The notes: a model not told the origin generated them from the letters alone. Shown: positions 39,950 through 52,215, numbered from the stretch's first letter. The stretch: 64,000 nt of DNA from Selaginella tamariscina (GCA_003024785.1 PUQB01000206.1:341349-405348); one strand, 5' to 3'. A program made the numbers and translations.

Positions 39950-40869
39950 AAACATGCAAACCTAAGGTAAAGACTAATTTAATTTAATTTATTATATTTA
40001 TATATATTTTTTTTAAAAAAATCATAAACTTAAAAAAAAATCATAACCGTAGATTATATTCTTAAAGAATATTATTTTACCTCCCAATCTTTTTATCTAT
40101 TCTTTTGGAATCTTTTTGAATTAAGATTGATCTCAACCGTTGATTTAGAATAAAAATAATATAAACCAGCATATTCTTAAATATACTAACATTTTCTAGG
40201 CGAAGTCTCTCACTTCCAGTGTGAAACAGATATAAATTGAAATCAAATAATTTTTATTATTGAGATTTGATATTATAAATTAAAAAGTTATAAAAATTAA
40301 ATATATTTGAGAATAGGTAAAAAAGGAAAAATTTAATCTAACAACTATATATAAATATCTCACAATAATTTTTATTTAAGTATTATTCACTTATTTATAT
40401 TTTTAAAAAAATTCTTGTTATTATTTTATTTATTTATTGTTAGTACTAAAAATAGGTTAATGAGATATTTATATATGTAAGTGTGTGTGTATATATATGC
40501 CATGGGTAAGAGAGAGTTTGGCGACAATTTTTTGTACCACACGTCGTAACTATAGAGTTCATGCAGGAAATGGTATGTATATATATATATATGAAATTTA
40601 TAATAAAAAATAATGAATTAAATAAGAAAATGAAATAAAATAAATTATACGAGAATGTTTACTTTTTATTTGTTTTTTAAAATAAATTATTCATTTACAA
40701 TTTTTAATTTATAATGATTAAAAATCAAATGCTAAAAGTAAAATTAAAATTAATTTAAAATTATTAAAAGTATTTATATAAATATAAAGTTTTTTCAAAG
40801 GTTAAATGTAATTTTAAGAACTTCAAATTGTATTCGAAGTCATAATATAACTTTTCTTAATTTTTGTAA

Positions 40870-41970
40870 TGTTAACCATGGTGACGTTATCGGTGGTTCC
40901 AAAAGAGTCGTCCTTGGGGTGCTTCTTGAGGCAGAGATCAAGCAGTTGGTCACAAATAGAAGAGAGCCGGTCATATCCGTCGTGTCGTAGCCTTTTTGCG
41001 ACCAAGTCCACCACTTTTTGACTGGAGAAGCACTCCCACAGTCCATCAGAGGCAACCACAAGGAATTCCTTGTCACTCTACATATTTCAGGAGCAGCAGT
41101 GAGCTTCCTCCTACATGGAGGAAGCTCTTTAGGAACCTTGAGGCTGTAATTGCCTATCCCTCTTGAGACATTCAAGTTCCCAATCATTCCGTTTAAGCTT
41201 TAGAAAACATACATTCTTTTAGAAAACATATATTCCCCTGCAGTTTTGTTAATTGTGACTTCAATAAAAAAAAAAAAAAAAAAACTATCATATAAAATAT
41301 TATCGTTTATAGACATGATTAAACTTACATATTATAATAATTAATTTATGAAGAAATAAGTAGTAAAGGATTTCTCATACTTATCCTAAAAATTTGGAGT
41401 AACATATGAAGTAAAACATTTGATAAGGATAAGAATCATCTTATAAGGAACATAAAAAAAAAAATGTGCACATACATATTATCTTGGCTTATGGTCTTGT
41501 GTTATCTCGACTTATGGTCTCGTGTCAAATCCTCGGCTGTCCCTTTCTGCGATATGATGCAGCGGCAATCCCCACACCAGCAACCACCATTTCATCCTTG
41601 CATATGACAACCGCTGTGGCAGTACTTCCACCAGCACGGATGATCCAATCTGGGTCTTCTAAATTCTCTCTGGCAGCATAGTAATCCTCATCCATCTGCA
41701 GGAACAAAGCCTGCATAACCTCGTGTAAGGTGCTACTTTCCTCGATCCTCTTGGATATTTCAGGGCCCAACTTCTCTGCAAGGAATTGGGAGCATCGAGC
41801 CCATCAAAGATACCCACATATGAGTTGCCCTGACCATTCAAGTCGGTACTCACCGCAAAAGCATCTTCTTGAAACCATCTCCAGCCCTGCATACTTGATA
41901 CCTCAATCTTCAAGAACTCAGTTTCTGCATTCTGGAATACCTTCACCGTCTTAGGAACTTTCAACATCAA
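40870..41970 (-). pseudogene. PP2C pseudogene, copy in block A
   Basis: It matches the PP2C at 33149-34024 but is broken. The N-terminal part (41970 to about 41520, MMLKVPKTVKVFQNAETEFL) has lost the GH of FDGH and nearby residues. The core is interrupted at about 41195-41505 by some 300 bases with an A-run (41266-41284) that replaces the KPELPEEKARIEAAGGK segment. The C-terminal part ends in a changed tail (NVTMVNITK) instead of NVTMAIVVFK. It keeps the upstream G-box and a copy of the kinase first exon (ATGTCGATCCGAAG at 42054-42067), so the shared promoter was copied with it. Confidence 0.9.
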
Positions 41971-42070
41971 TGCCTACTTACTTAAGGAACAATATATATC
42001 CTATATCCCTTTAGCCACGTGGCAATGGTTTAGGGTTCATCCATCTAGGGCTCAATGTCGATCCGAAGGT

Positions 42071-44738
42071 AATAAAAAAGATTATATTCAAAAAATATAA
42101 TTTAAGGTTGTGATTTTATGATGTTTAGAATATAGTATATATATTTTATGTTTATGTATATAATATTAAACCTGTTGTGTTTATAATATAATTACAAACT
42201 GATTTAAATATTACATCATCATAATTTTATTATATTATATTAGATGCATGTATGTGTGTGTAAGAGAGAAAGGAAAATAAAATTTATTTTACTAACATAT
42301 AATAAATATATTGTCAAATAAATAAACATATATTACATATGCACACATATATATGTTTAAGTCTGTGTTATATATATATATATATATATATTATGTAATA
42401 ATATATATATACACGATATGTGTATTACATACACATTGTACAACAAAGTGTAGAGCAAGTATGCTTAAATATTATTTAATATGGATAATTATTTAAGCGT
42501 AACTGAATATTTTTAAATCAATGATTGAGATTTGATCTTAATGTAAAAAGGTTTAAGTAAAATAATCTTATAATAAAATAATATTCTTTAAAAATATAAT
42601 CAATTATTTATTTATTGTGGTCTTATAAGGTTTAGGGTGTATAAGTTTAAATTCTCAATTTAGAATTAAAAAAGAAAAATCTTAACTTCAAATACTATCT
42701 TTGATGCCCGTTTATATATATGTATATGTATTATCTTATGATAGTAAACTTCCAGACAACCAAAGATGGGGTTAGTTCTGATTGAATCTCTGTGCGCACG
42801 CATGCACACACAAGCATGCACAACACACGCACATAAGCATGTACACTAGCAGCTAACATACATTTCAAACTTCAATCATCTCTAGCCTCTTAGCGGGAGA
42901 TGCATCAAAGAGACAAGGACATAAGCAATGTAGTTATCCATCTCAGATCCCAAATAGAAATCTACAAATGCATCATTACTCTCTTGTTTCTTGAATGCCG
43001 AGATCATGCACTATCGTTTGGTCTGAATGGCAAATTTTCAATAAGAACCTCAGCATCCTCATCACAGAAGATCGAGCATGCACATGTAATGTACAAATGT
43101 TGGTGGTTAGAAAATGTTTTGGTGAATTAATTCAACATTAGACATTATTTTTTTATTAAAGTGAATATATTTAAAACATTTATTTCAATCACAATTCAAA
43201 TTTCAAACAACTACTTTTTATACAAGTTCTTCCATATCAGGCCCTTCCACTCAGATTTGCTGAAGGACTCCACTGCTTCTTGGCGATGCCTCGTTCGAAC
43301 AAGAGTCTTGAGCAGTATGGTACATGATTTAATTTTGGATTTTTAACATTCTGAAGTATAAACTCGGCCTCTGTAACAATCCATAGGTGCAATAACCAAC
43401 GAGGAGAAGGTTAGTTGTGTACCTGTTGGTTTTGTCTACTTTTTCCAACTGCTTGATTCTCTTGGAACATTTTGGAGTTCCATGAGAGTGTATATATATA
43501 TTACATACATGTACGTCTATATATGTATACACACACATAAATTTATAATATGTAATAATATATATATGTATTACATACACATATATAAGCAAAGTTGTAT
43601 TTATACAATTTATATATTCATATAAATATTTAATTAATATTATTTTATATTCAATAAGTATATATATTATTTTTAAAATATATACGAGAGTCACTAAAAT
43701 AAAATTAAAATATATAAAATAATCTTTTTATATTTTAAAAATATATAAAATTAAAATATATACGAGAGTCACTAATTATATATAGAGAGCCATTCAGACC
43801 AAACGATAGTGCATGATCTCGGCATTCAAGAAACAAGAGAGTAATGGTGCATTTGTAGATTTCTATTTGGGATCTGAGATGGATAACTACATTGCTTATG
43901 TCCTTGTCTCTTTGATGCAAAGATTCTTCTCCGGCTAAGAGGCTAGAGATGATTGAAGTTTGAAATATATGTTAGCTGCTTATGTGCGTGTGTTGTGCAT
44001 GCTTGTGTGTGCATGCGTGCGCACAGAGATTCAATCAGAACTAACCCCATCTTTGGTTGTCTGGAAGTTTACTATCATAAGATAATACATATATATATAA
44101 ACGGGCATAAAGATAGTATTTGAAGTTAAGATTTTTCTTTTTTAATTCTAAATTGAGAATTTAAACTTATACACCCTAAACCTTATAAGACCACAATAAA
44201 TAAATAATTGATTATATTTTTAAAGAATATTATTTTATTATAAGATTATTTTACTTAAACCTTTTTACATTAAGATCAAATCTCAATCATTGATTTAAAA
44301 ATATTCAGTTACGCTTAAATAATTATCCATATTAAATAATATTTAAGCATACTTGCTCTACACTTTGTTGTACAATGTGTATGTAATACACATATCGTGT
44401 ATATATATATTATTACATAATATATATATATATAACACACAGACTTAAACATATATATGTGTGCATATGTAATATATGTTTATTTATTTGACAATATATT
44501 TATTATATGTTAGTAAAATAAATTTTATTTTCCTTTCTCTCTTACACACACATACATGCATCTAATATAATATAATAAAATTATGATGATGTAATATTTA
44601 AATCAGTTTGTAATTATATTATAAACACAACAGGTTTAATATTATATACATAAACATAAAATATATATACTATATTCTAAACATCATAAAATCACAACCT
44701 TAAGTTATATTTTTTAAGAATATAATCTTTTTCTTATT
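42071..44738. repeat. 2.7-kb palindrome with about 950-base inverted arms
   Basis: The left arm 42071-43030 is the reverse complement of the right arm 43790-44738, with few mismatches. Recognisable pairs: gacaaggacataagcaatgt (left) and acattgcttatgtccttgtc (right), and ggttgtgattttatgatgtt with aacatcataaaatcacaacc. The 760-base spacer holds repeat R copy 2. No transposase frame is seen. Confidence 0.9.
43041..43686 (-). repeat. Repeat R copy 2, in the palindrome loop
   Basis: Direct repeat of 39297-39949, over 95% alike by eye, including the coding-like pieces. It ends at aaaatatatacgagagtcac; that motif recurs at 43754-43773, next to the right arm. Confidence 0.85.
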
Positions 44739-45834
44739 TATGTTTTTGAATTTTTTTGAATTAGAATCAAATTTCAGCTATTGATTTGAAATAAAATAAT
44801 ATATTACTAATATAGTCTAACCATATTTTATTAACACATGGTATAATCTTTAAGTTCCCAGTTTTAGTGTGGAAAAATAAATTTCAGAATTTAAAGCTTA
44901 ATTTATAATTATTAAAAAACAAGCTCATTATTTTCACATGTAAATTATATTACATATATGTATATGATAATTATATATATTTATAAATATGTGATGAACA
45001 TATTTTATAATATTTAAAAAACATTAAAAAGTTCTTTCAATGGTGTTAATAGTGGGTTTTATTTTAAACATATAATTACTTAAGTTATTATTTTAATACA
45101 TATGTTTAAAAATATAAAAATATAAATATTTATTTTCTAGTAAATTTAACTTAAAATATAATCATAAATTAAACCTTAAAATTTTAATTGTTTCACACTA
45201 AAAATGAGAAATGTAAAGATCACGTGTATCCAAAGAATATGCTTAGAATATATTAGGATACGTTAGAAATATGTTAATATATGCTGTTTTTGTTTTAAAT
45301 TAAAGACTTAGATGTGATTTCATCACAACCATGAATTATATGCTTAAAGAATAATATTTTACTTCGAATCTTTATATTTATTCTCTTAAAATGTGATGCT
45401 TTTAGATTTATTTTAATATTTTTACAAAAATATATAAATATAATGAATTAAATTAAATTAATCTCTCACTCTCTCTATACTTAAGTTTGCTTTATGCTTC
45501 ATGTTTCATACCTATATTATATATATCTTCAAATAAAATATATACTTATTAATTATTATAAATATACAATAATATTTGTTAAATATTTATTTATATATAA
45601 TAATATATGTATATACATGTATTATATATATATATATAAAATTTATGTACAGATGTATAACATGTATGCATGCACCAAAGTGTGTTATTAACTTGCTTCT
45701 TAAAATTTTGTTAATACTAATTAATCTACTTTAAATTAAAAAATCAGTTAAAAGATCCTTGGTCACAAACGACTTAAGACAAACCTATCTATTGGAAAAT
45801 TTTGTTGAAGTGACACATTAAAAAAGAGTTGAAT

Positions 45835-45962
45835 CACTTTAAAACGACAATTGCCATGGTGACATTATCGTGGTTCCGAAAGAGTCATCTTTGGGGTGCT
45901 TCTTGAGGTAGAGATCGAGCAGTTGGTCGCAAATGAAAGAGCGCCGGTCATATCCGTCCTAT
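45835..45962 (-). pseudogene. PP2C 3'-end fragment
   Basis: Matches only the last 120 bases or so of PP2C, including the FGTTDNVTMAIVVFK-coding end (with a base missing in the GGTGG near 45870) and the 3' flank gagttgaatcacttt. It is isolated from any other PP2C sequence. Its twin in block B is at 63575-63702. Confidence 0.85.
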
Positions 45963-46904
45963 CCATACTTGTGACCATACACCAAACGGAACCGTACCAA
46001 ATCGTTTTCAAATGTGTACGATTGTTCGAAAAAATTTCCGAACATGTACAATTGCAAAATTAATTTTCTGACCTAAAGAAATATAAAAATAAAAAGAAAA
46101 TGATTTTCTTAGGACAAAAAGAGAAAAACAAAAATAAAACTCTTGCTATAATACATGACATTTCTACGCACGTGACAAATTATTATATTGAAACACTTAT
46201 AACATAGAGTTTATGTATATTTGGTTTTGAAATCCAAAATTTTTCAAAATTTGAATAATGGCTATGAAAGACTTCAAACTATTTAAGCTGTACCATGGTT
46301 ATGGTTGTTATTAACAAGATCTTTGGCCACCAAGAGCAATGTCATGTTGGATTTGATGCAACCCTTATTATGGATAAGCTTTTCATTTTCAAGTTTATAC
46401 TTAAATTATTTTATCCAATTGTCTTGAGGCAATGCTGTTTCAGAAATTTTTCTTAATTAAGCTTATGTATACTCCCCCTCATCTTCTTGGAAGTAAGCTA
46501 TCCTTGTTTTACAGTAATGTGACACAAAACTATATGAAATGGAACTGTATGTGTGTATGTATGTCTGTCTCTGATTTTAACAAGGTGGTCTTAAATGTGT
46601 ACTTTTTGTCATATCTATTGTAGCAAACAAACACACACATGCATGCACGCATGCAACCTCTTTATACACAGACATGTTGCGTATATATATGTCCCTTGTA
46701 AAACTTTACTATGTAAAAGCCATTCTACCTTTATATTGAGTTTTAAAATATTTAAACTTACAGAAGATTTTAAAATAGAAGTTCATTTCATTCCGCCAAG
46801 GTCATAATTTTTCAAACATAAGTAAAACAACACCTCCCTCCCTCCCTCTCTCTCTCTCTATACATGTGGAGCTCTAGTGAGAGGTCAAGCTCAGGTCATC
46901 CTTA

Positions 46905-47016
46905 TTAAACTTCTCTAACCTGTGTGCTGTAAGGGATTAAGATATAACATTCTATATGACCTTGTTGAACTTCTTTAGCATGTGTGCTATAAGAGATTAA
47001 GATATAACATTTTGTA
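46905..47016 (+). repeat. Tandem repeat, two units of about 57 bases
   Basis: The units share acttctytaacctgtgtgct or a close variant, followed by aagrgattaagatataacatt. Confidence 0.8.
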
Positions 47017-47052
47017 GCACGATAGGTGCATACTGCCAACACGGACAATTCG

Positions 47053-47157
47053 ATGTTTTACAAGATGCAAGAGAATGAAGTGATGCCTACAAAGGTTACA
47101 TACGTAACAATCCTCAATGCGTGTGTGCACCCCGAGTCTTTAAAGCATGGCATCTAA
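47053..47157 (+). pseudogene. PPR motif fragment
   Basis: A 34-codon open piece reads MFYKMQENEVMPTKVTYVTI followed by LNACVHPESLKHG. It closely fits a PPR unit (M...GV.P..VTFVSILNAC..P..L..G) and ends at the abutting arm repeat. It is an isolated fragment of a larger PPR gene. Confidence 0.75.
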
Positions 47158-47421
47158 TATAATATAATAAAATTATGATGATGTAATATTTAAATCAGTT
47201 TGTAATTATATTATAAACACAACAGGTTTAATATTATATACGTAAACATAAAATATATATAATATTCTAAACATCATAAAATCACAACCTTAAATTATAT
47301 TTTTTAAGAATATAATCTTTTTCTTATTACCTTCGGATCGACATTGAGCCCTAGATGGATGAACCCTAAACCATTACCACGTGGCTAAAGGGATATATTG
47401 TTCCTTAAGTAAGTAGCATCG
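47155..47421 (+). repeat. Second copy of palindrome arm end plus PP2C promoter
   Basis: 47155-47335 repeats 44569-44738 (arm end) and then, unlike the right arm, continues into the reverse complement of the PP2C/kinase promoter (cgatccgaaggtaata, G-box at 47377-47384). It leads into the rightward PP2C pseudogene, so 47155-48499 is an inverted copy of 40870-42250. Confidence 0.85.
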
Positions 47422-48499
47422 ATGTTGAAAGCTCCTAAGACGGTGAAGGTATTCCAAGATGCAGAAACTGAGTTCTTGAAGATTGAGGTATCAAGTATGT
47501 AGGGCTGGAGATGGTTTTAAGAAGATGCTTTTGCGGTGAGTACCGACTTGGATGGTTAGGGCAGCTCATATGTGGGTATCTTTGATGGGCTCAATGCTCC
47601 CAATTCCTTGCAGAGAAGCTGGGCCCTGAAATATCCAAGAGGATCGAGGAAAGTAGCACCTTACACAAGGTTATGCACGCTTCGTTCCTGCAGATGGATG
47701 AGGATTACTATGCTACTAGAGAGAATTTAGAAGATCCCGATTGGATCATCCGTGTTGGTGGAAGTACTGCCACAGCGGTTGTCATATGCAAGGATGAAAT
47801 GGTAGTTGCTGGGTGTGGGGATTGTCGCTGCGTCATATCGCAAAAAGGGACAGCCGAAGATTTGACACGAGACCATAAGCCGAGATAACATGAGACCATA
47901 AGTCGAGATAATATGTATGTGCACACTTTTTTATTTTTTTATTTGATGTTCTTATAAGATGATTCTTATCCTTATAAAATGTTTTACTTCATATGTTACT
48001 TTAAATTTTTGGGATAAGTATGAGAAATTCTTCATTACTTATTTCTTCATAAATTAATTATTATAATATATAAATTTAATCATGTCTATAAACGATAATA
48101 TTTTATACGATAGTTTTTTTTTTTTTTTTTTTTGTGTTATTGAAGTCACAATTAACAAAATTGTAAGGGAATGTATATTTTCTAAAGTTTAAATAAAAGG
48201 ATTGGGAACTTGAATGTCTCCAGAGGGATAGGTTCCTAAAGAGCTTCCTCCATGCAGGAGGAAGCTGACTGCTGGTCCTGAAATACGTAGAGTGACAAGG
48301 AATTCCTTGTGGTTGCCTCTGATGGACTGTGGGAGTGCTTCTCCAGTAAAAAGTGGTGGACTTGGCCGCAGAAAGGCTACGACACGACGGATATGACCGG
48401 CTCTCTTCTATTTGTGACCAACTGCTTGATCTCTGCCTCAAGAAGCACCCCAAGGACGACTCTTTTGGAACCACCCATAACGTCACCATGGTCAAGTGA
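47422..48499 (+). pseudogene. PP2C pseudogene in inverted orientation
   Basis: Starts MLKAPKTVKVFQDAETEFL. It carries an internal stop in place of the GWRWFQED region's Gln (taag near 47518), again lacks the GH of the metal motif, and is interrupted by the same roughly 300-base insert, now with a T-run (48113-48133). The tail still reads PKDDSFGTTHNVTMVK. The shared insert shows that it derives from the same broken ancestor as the copies at 40870 and 58600. Confidence 0.9.
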
Positions 48500-48730
48500 T
48501 TCAACTCCTTTTTAAAGTGTCTGTTTTTAATGTATTTATTAGTAGAACTTAAAAGGACCTCTCTCTCTCGTTCACCAGGAAATACATCCAATAGGAGTTT
48601 CTGAGTACCAAACTGACACTGAAGCTGGCATGGCAAATGCAAGATGCGCTTGCCCTTCTCAATGGAGGTTTACCAGCACCAGCTTACAAAGGCTGTCCAA
48701 GTATCAATTTACATACTTGCAGTAACTCAC

Positions 48731-48844
48731 CCTTGTAGAGGTCCTGGTAAAGATGATAACTAGACTCAATCGAGACCCCGTTTCATGATGTAGATGCTGG
48801 CACCATTTCATTGCCAGATTTTGGACACCTTCAGCTAATATCGC
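48731..48844 (-). pseudogene. PRT6 exon fragment
   Basis: Reverse complement resembles the PRT6 exon at 2696-2859: 48844-48770 reads like ILAEGVQNLAMKWCQHLHHE followed by TGSR, with a three-base deletion. 48748-48731 matches the exon end (caggacctcttacaa) after loss of the middle. A small captured or duplicated gene piece, about 46 kb from its likely parent. Confidence 0.85.
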
Positions 48845-48972
48845 ATAGGAACGGACAAACCTTATTTCTTGAGTTAATCTACATCTTTTTATTTATTAAA
48901 TATAATAAACTAAACTTATATAACCCTTGAATGATGTCAATATGGTCCTTTTAGGTTAGGGTTTAACGGCCA

Positions 48973-49550
48973 TGCGACAGTCGATTCAGTTGTTTATGCT
49001 CCTGGTACGTGTGTGTGTGTGTGTGGGAACGTGTGTGAGAAAGAGAGCTTATACATATTCTTAACAAATAATGACAGGCATTAGCAATTTGGATGGTTAA
49101 TCGTATTTTTTAATGAAGCTACCACGTGCAGGACTGTGGTTACTTTCTTTGCCCCAATCACTTTTGAATCTGGTTCTTGTATGTTTGAAGTATGTGACTT
49201 TTATATACACGCTTATACATGTATATATACATGTTTGTGTGTGTATATGTATAGGTAAAGAAATGGGATGATAAGTCACATCACGAAGTCTTGGGTAATC
49301 ATTGTGTTGAAGAGGTCAAGGGAAGTGGTGATCAAGCAGTCAACCACAAGATTGAGACCCAGAACATGACTAATATCATTGACCAGCATTACCTTGATCA
49401 CTTGACTGTCTTCTTACCTTCATCCTTCAAGGAGCGTTTTTATACTGGATGTAGTATGTTGTTGATTTTGATTTTGATGCTTTGTAGGCGTAGGCAAGCT
49501 GGGAGGTCTGTTAACAACCCTCCCAATCACAAGCAATTCCACAAATTCTG
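48973..49550 (+). CDS. Hypothetical protein with a C-terminal membrane helix
   Basis: Not recognised. The possible first exon MRQSIQLFMLL ends at CTG|GTACGT near 49001. A second exon-like region opens after ...tatag (about 49255) with VKKWDDKSHHEVLGNHCVEE. It ends with a hydrophobic stretch (GCSMLLILILMLCRRRQ, positive-inside) and the tail GRSVNNPPNHKQFHKF, stop at 49548-49550. It may be a real small tail-anchored-type gene or another fragment, since the surroundings are all gene scraps. A leader motif tagggtttaacggcc lies just upstream. Confidence 0.4.
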
Positions 49551-49679
49551 ATTGTCAGAATGGTGTAGACTAACATGCAGAGCTATTTGCTATTTTAAAT
49601 AGTATGACTAATCTTTTCGTGTGTTACTAATAGAACTTAGAGAGAGAGAGAGTGAAGGACGTTGTAAGACTTTAAATAA

Positions 49680-49970
49680 ATATTTACATGTATGTAATGG
49701 AGTCTGAGGAAGCTTGTATGGACACATTACAACTCGATAAAGTTGATCGCCAAGCTTGAGAAGCATATGTTGATATAGGCGTGTGTATCTTGTATTATCT
49801 TAGTAAGATATGAAAAAGTTCACAACAAAGTGGAATAGAGTTTTAGCAACGTGTAATGGAGTCTGAGGAGCATTACCAACATGGATGGCATGCTGTAGTA
49901 TTTGTTACAACTCGATACAGATCTTCTGGCTGATCACCAACTTGAGAAGCAGATTGTTTGCCCCAGACCG
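49680..49970. repeat. Diverged direct duplication (about 100 bases)
   Basis: Both 49695-49765 and 49857-49950 begin gtaatggagtctgaggaagc (or a close form) and share acaactcgata and ccaa-cttgagaagca. No function seen. Confidence 0.7.
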
Positions 49971-50060
49971 TCGATGCTGCCACGGCTTGCTGCAATAAAC
50001 CATGCGAGATATCCAATGCTTCAGGGAGAGCCTTAAGCTGGTTATACGTTACATGTACAA
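49900..50060 (-). pseudogene. Leucine-rich-repeat gene fragment
   Basis: The minus strand reads NQLKALPEALDISHGLLQQA. Its first part (50045-50000) matches the PIRL gene at 52992-53040 (FNQLKALPEAVGYL). The continuation is unfamiliar. A scrap of an LRR gene lying upstream of its likely parent. Confidence 0.65.
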
Positions 50061-50866
50061 ACATACAGATACATGCATACGGCAGTGGACACACACACGC
50101 ACATATGCTTTCATAAATCAACAGATACATACTTACACACACATATACATAAGTTTACCTCTGTCTTGTCTTTCATACTCCGAAGAGGCTTACTAACTCA
50201 TGTCTCATGAATGAGAACACACAAATTCTTCAAAGTGGCCGACACAGCAATACCCTAGATGTGACTAGCATGGTTTTCGGAAGTCGAATTGGAGAAAAGA
50301 AGAGTAGTAAGTGGTAGTCAAACATGAATGAAGGTTCAATGTGTATATATACATGATAATGAAGGTACTAATTTATAAAATATTTAAAATCTATAAACTT
50401 AATTAGAAAAACATTTATATATCTTTATATATATAACATATATATTATTTCAAACCTGAAATCGAACTATCCAAGCTCTTGTTGAAACCATGGTTGGAAT
50501 TGACACACGGATTCCTCCATCTCCTTGCACCAGTTTAAAGCCCCTCAACTCAAGCAATAGTTACCTATATAACCCACAGTGCAACCATAAAGTAGAAACC
50601 CGGGTTGAAATATAAAAATATGTAATTGAGGAAAAATTAAGAGAGCATCTTGTTTTTATGCTATTTATATAGATAGAATATGCTTTTCGTTGAGGATATA
50701 CTTTTACAGGTAGAATATGCAGTTTTTAAAGTTAGATTATTAAAAACACCCTTATATTTTTATATAAACAAACTGGAGTAATGAATAAAAAGTGGACATG
50801 CTAAATAAGTAAGTCATTATTAAGATGAATTATTTATATATTAAAAAAAATCATATTATTGGTTAA

Positions 50867-50921
<55 letters not shown>

Positions 50922-52140
50922 TATATATATATATATGCACCAATTGTTAAACTTTAGAACTTTAAAATATAGCATATAAAATATTATAACAATATATACA
51001 TGAATAATAGATATACAGAGATAGTATATATTGATATAAATATATGTATGATATATATTTACACACACGTCAATATATACTTAACTACTTTAGAAGTTAA
51101 ATTTTAAAAATATATATTATATGTATAAATGATAATATACATACAACATTCTTAATAAAATAGCATGGAATGGTTATGGTATACAGCCCCCCCCCTTTAC
51201 TGTTAATCATGATTAATTAAAACTTTATTAATTGATAAATACTAAAAACTTAAGAAAAAACATGTATTTTAAAAAAGTTTATATATATACCAAATCATTT
51301 GTATAGATGAAATGCATTAACCACTATACATAGCATAATCATTGTATATATAACTTATCATGCCATCAATCTATACAAATTTAATATATATATGTTTAAC
51401 ACTGTATTATTAAAAAGTTTTGAATAATAAAAATAACATATAATAACATTTCATCAGCATATACATATTAATTAATAAATTAGCATTCATTGTCTAATTT
51501 ATAATTTAAAATATGTGAATGGTTGTTGATCATGCACCAGCGTGACAAATAGCTTAAAAAGCAGTATACTCTTAATCAAAATATTTCAAAACAAACAACA
51601 TGCAATAATACAAAACATTTTACATTGTAATGTTCATCGTATTAGTTACAGACGGACACACATTTATGTACAAAACACTCGTAATGTGTGTGTTTTATTA
51701 TTTCATTTTTTTTTATAAAGAGTTAGGTTTATAATTCTCTTACTTTTCTTGATATTTTAAATTTATATTTTAATAATGAATCTTAGTCATTAAAATATTT
51801 TTAAATATATATTATAGTTTGTTTAAACATATTAAATATATTACAAAATTAATCAAGGGGTTATATAAATTTAGTTTATTATATTTAATAAATAAAAAGA
51901 TGTAGATTAACTCATATAAAATCTGTTTGTATGTTATGCATGATGTTAAATTATAAAATTACAATATATTATTACAACAATATTTCTTATTTTATTTTTA
52001 TAAAAAGAATTTATAGTCATGTTATGTTATGCATGTAAATAGCATGTGATGTGTGTGTGAATGAGTAAATGTGTTGCATCATCATTATTTTATGTTAAAT
52101 GAGGTAAAGTGACATATTTATTTAATTTTTATAAATAATT
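50061..52140. other. A+T-rich spacer
   Basis: No gene recognised. It includes a (CT)n(CA)n(TA)n microsatellite at 50869-50935 and an isolated C9 run near 51187. Confidence 0.65.
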
Positions 52141-52145
52141 AACAG

Positions 52146-52215
52146 GTGGTTAGCCTCTATGGCTTTTAACATAAAGGTTGCCGGTTCAAATCTTACTACG
52201 CGATTAAGAATAAAT
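52146..52215 (+). repeat. tRNA-derived SINE-like head
   Basis: ggtggttagcctctatggct contains a box A-like element (TAGCCTCTATGG). About 35 bases later gccggttcaaatctta gives a box B-like GGTTCAAATC. The layout matches a pol III tRNA promoter and resembles the head at 13859-13798, including the GGTGG start. No poly(A) or target-site duplication was identified. Confidence 0.5.

Larger units (their letters stand above)
35761..46264 (+). repeat. Segmental duplication, copy A
   Basis: Matches 53481-64000 almost base for base at an offset of 17.72-17.74 kb. Differences are mostly in microsatellites and homopolymers. The match begins at the shared string tataaaaaaggatgt inside the kinase exon. It carries the kinase 3' exons, A+T spacer, one repeat R pair, one PP2C pseudogene, the 2.7-kb palindrome and a PP2C scrap. 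Confidence 0.95.
44739..47052. other. A+T-rich insert with PP2C scrap and short repeats
   Basis: It separates the palindrome right arm from a second copy of the arm end at 47155. Contents: A+T spacer, a PP2C 3' scrap (separate entry), a segment of more balanced composition at 46380-46620 in which I recognise no gene, and a short tandem repeat at 46905-47016. Confidence 0.6.

Noticed and set aside
46432..46623. Open frame of 63 codons with hydrophobic start
   Set aside because: No family resemblance, no splice or promoter context, and mixed surroundings; likely chance.
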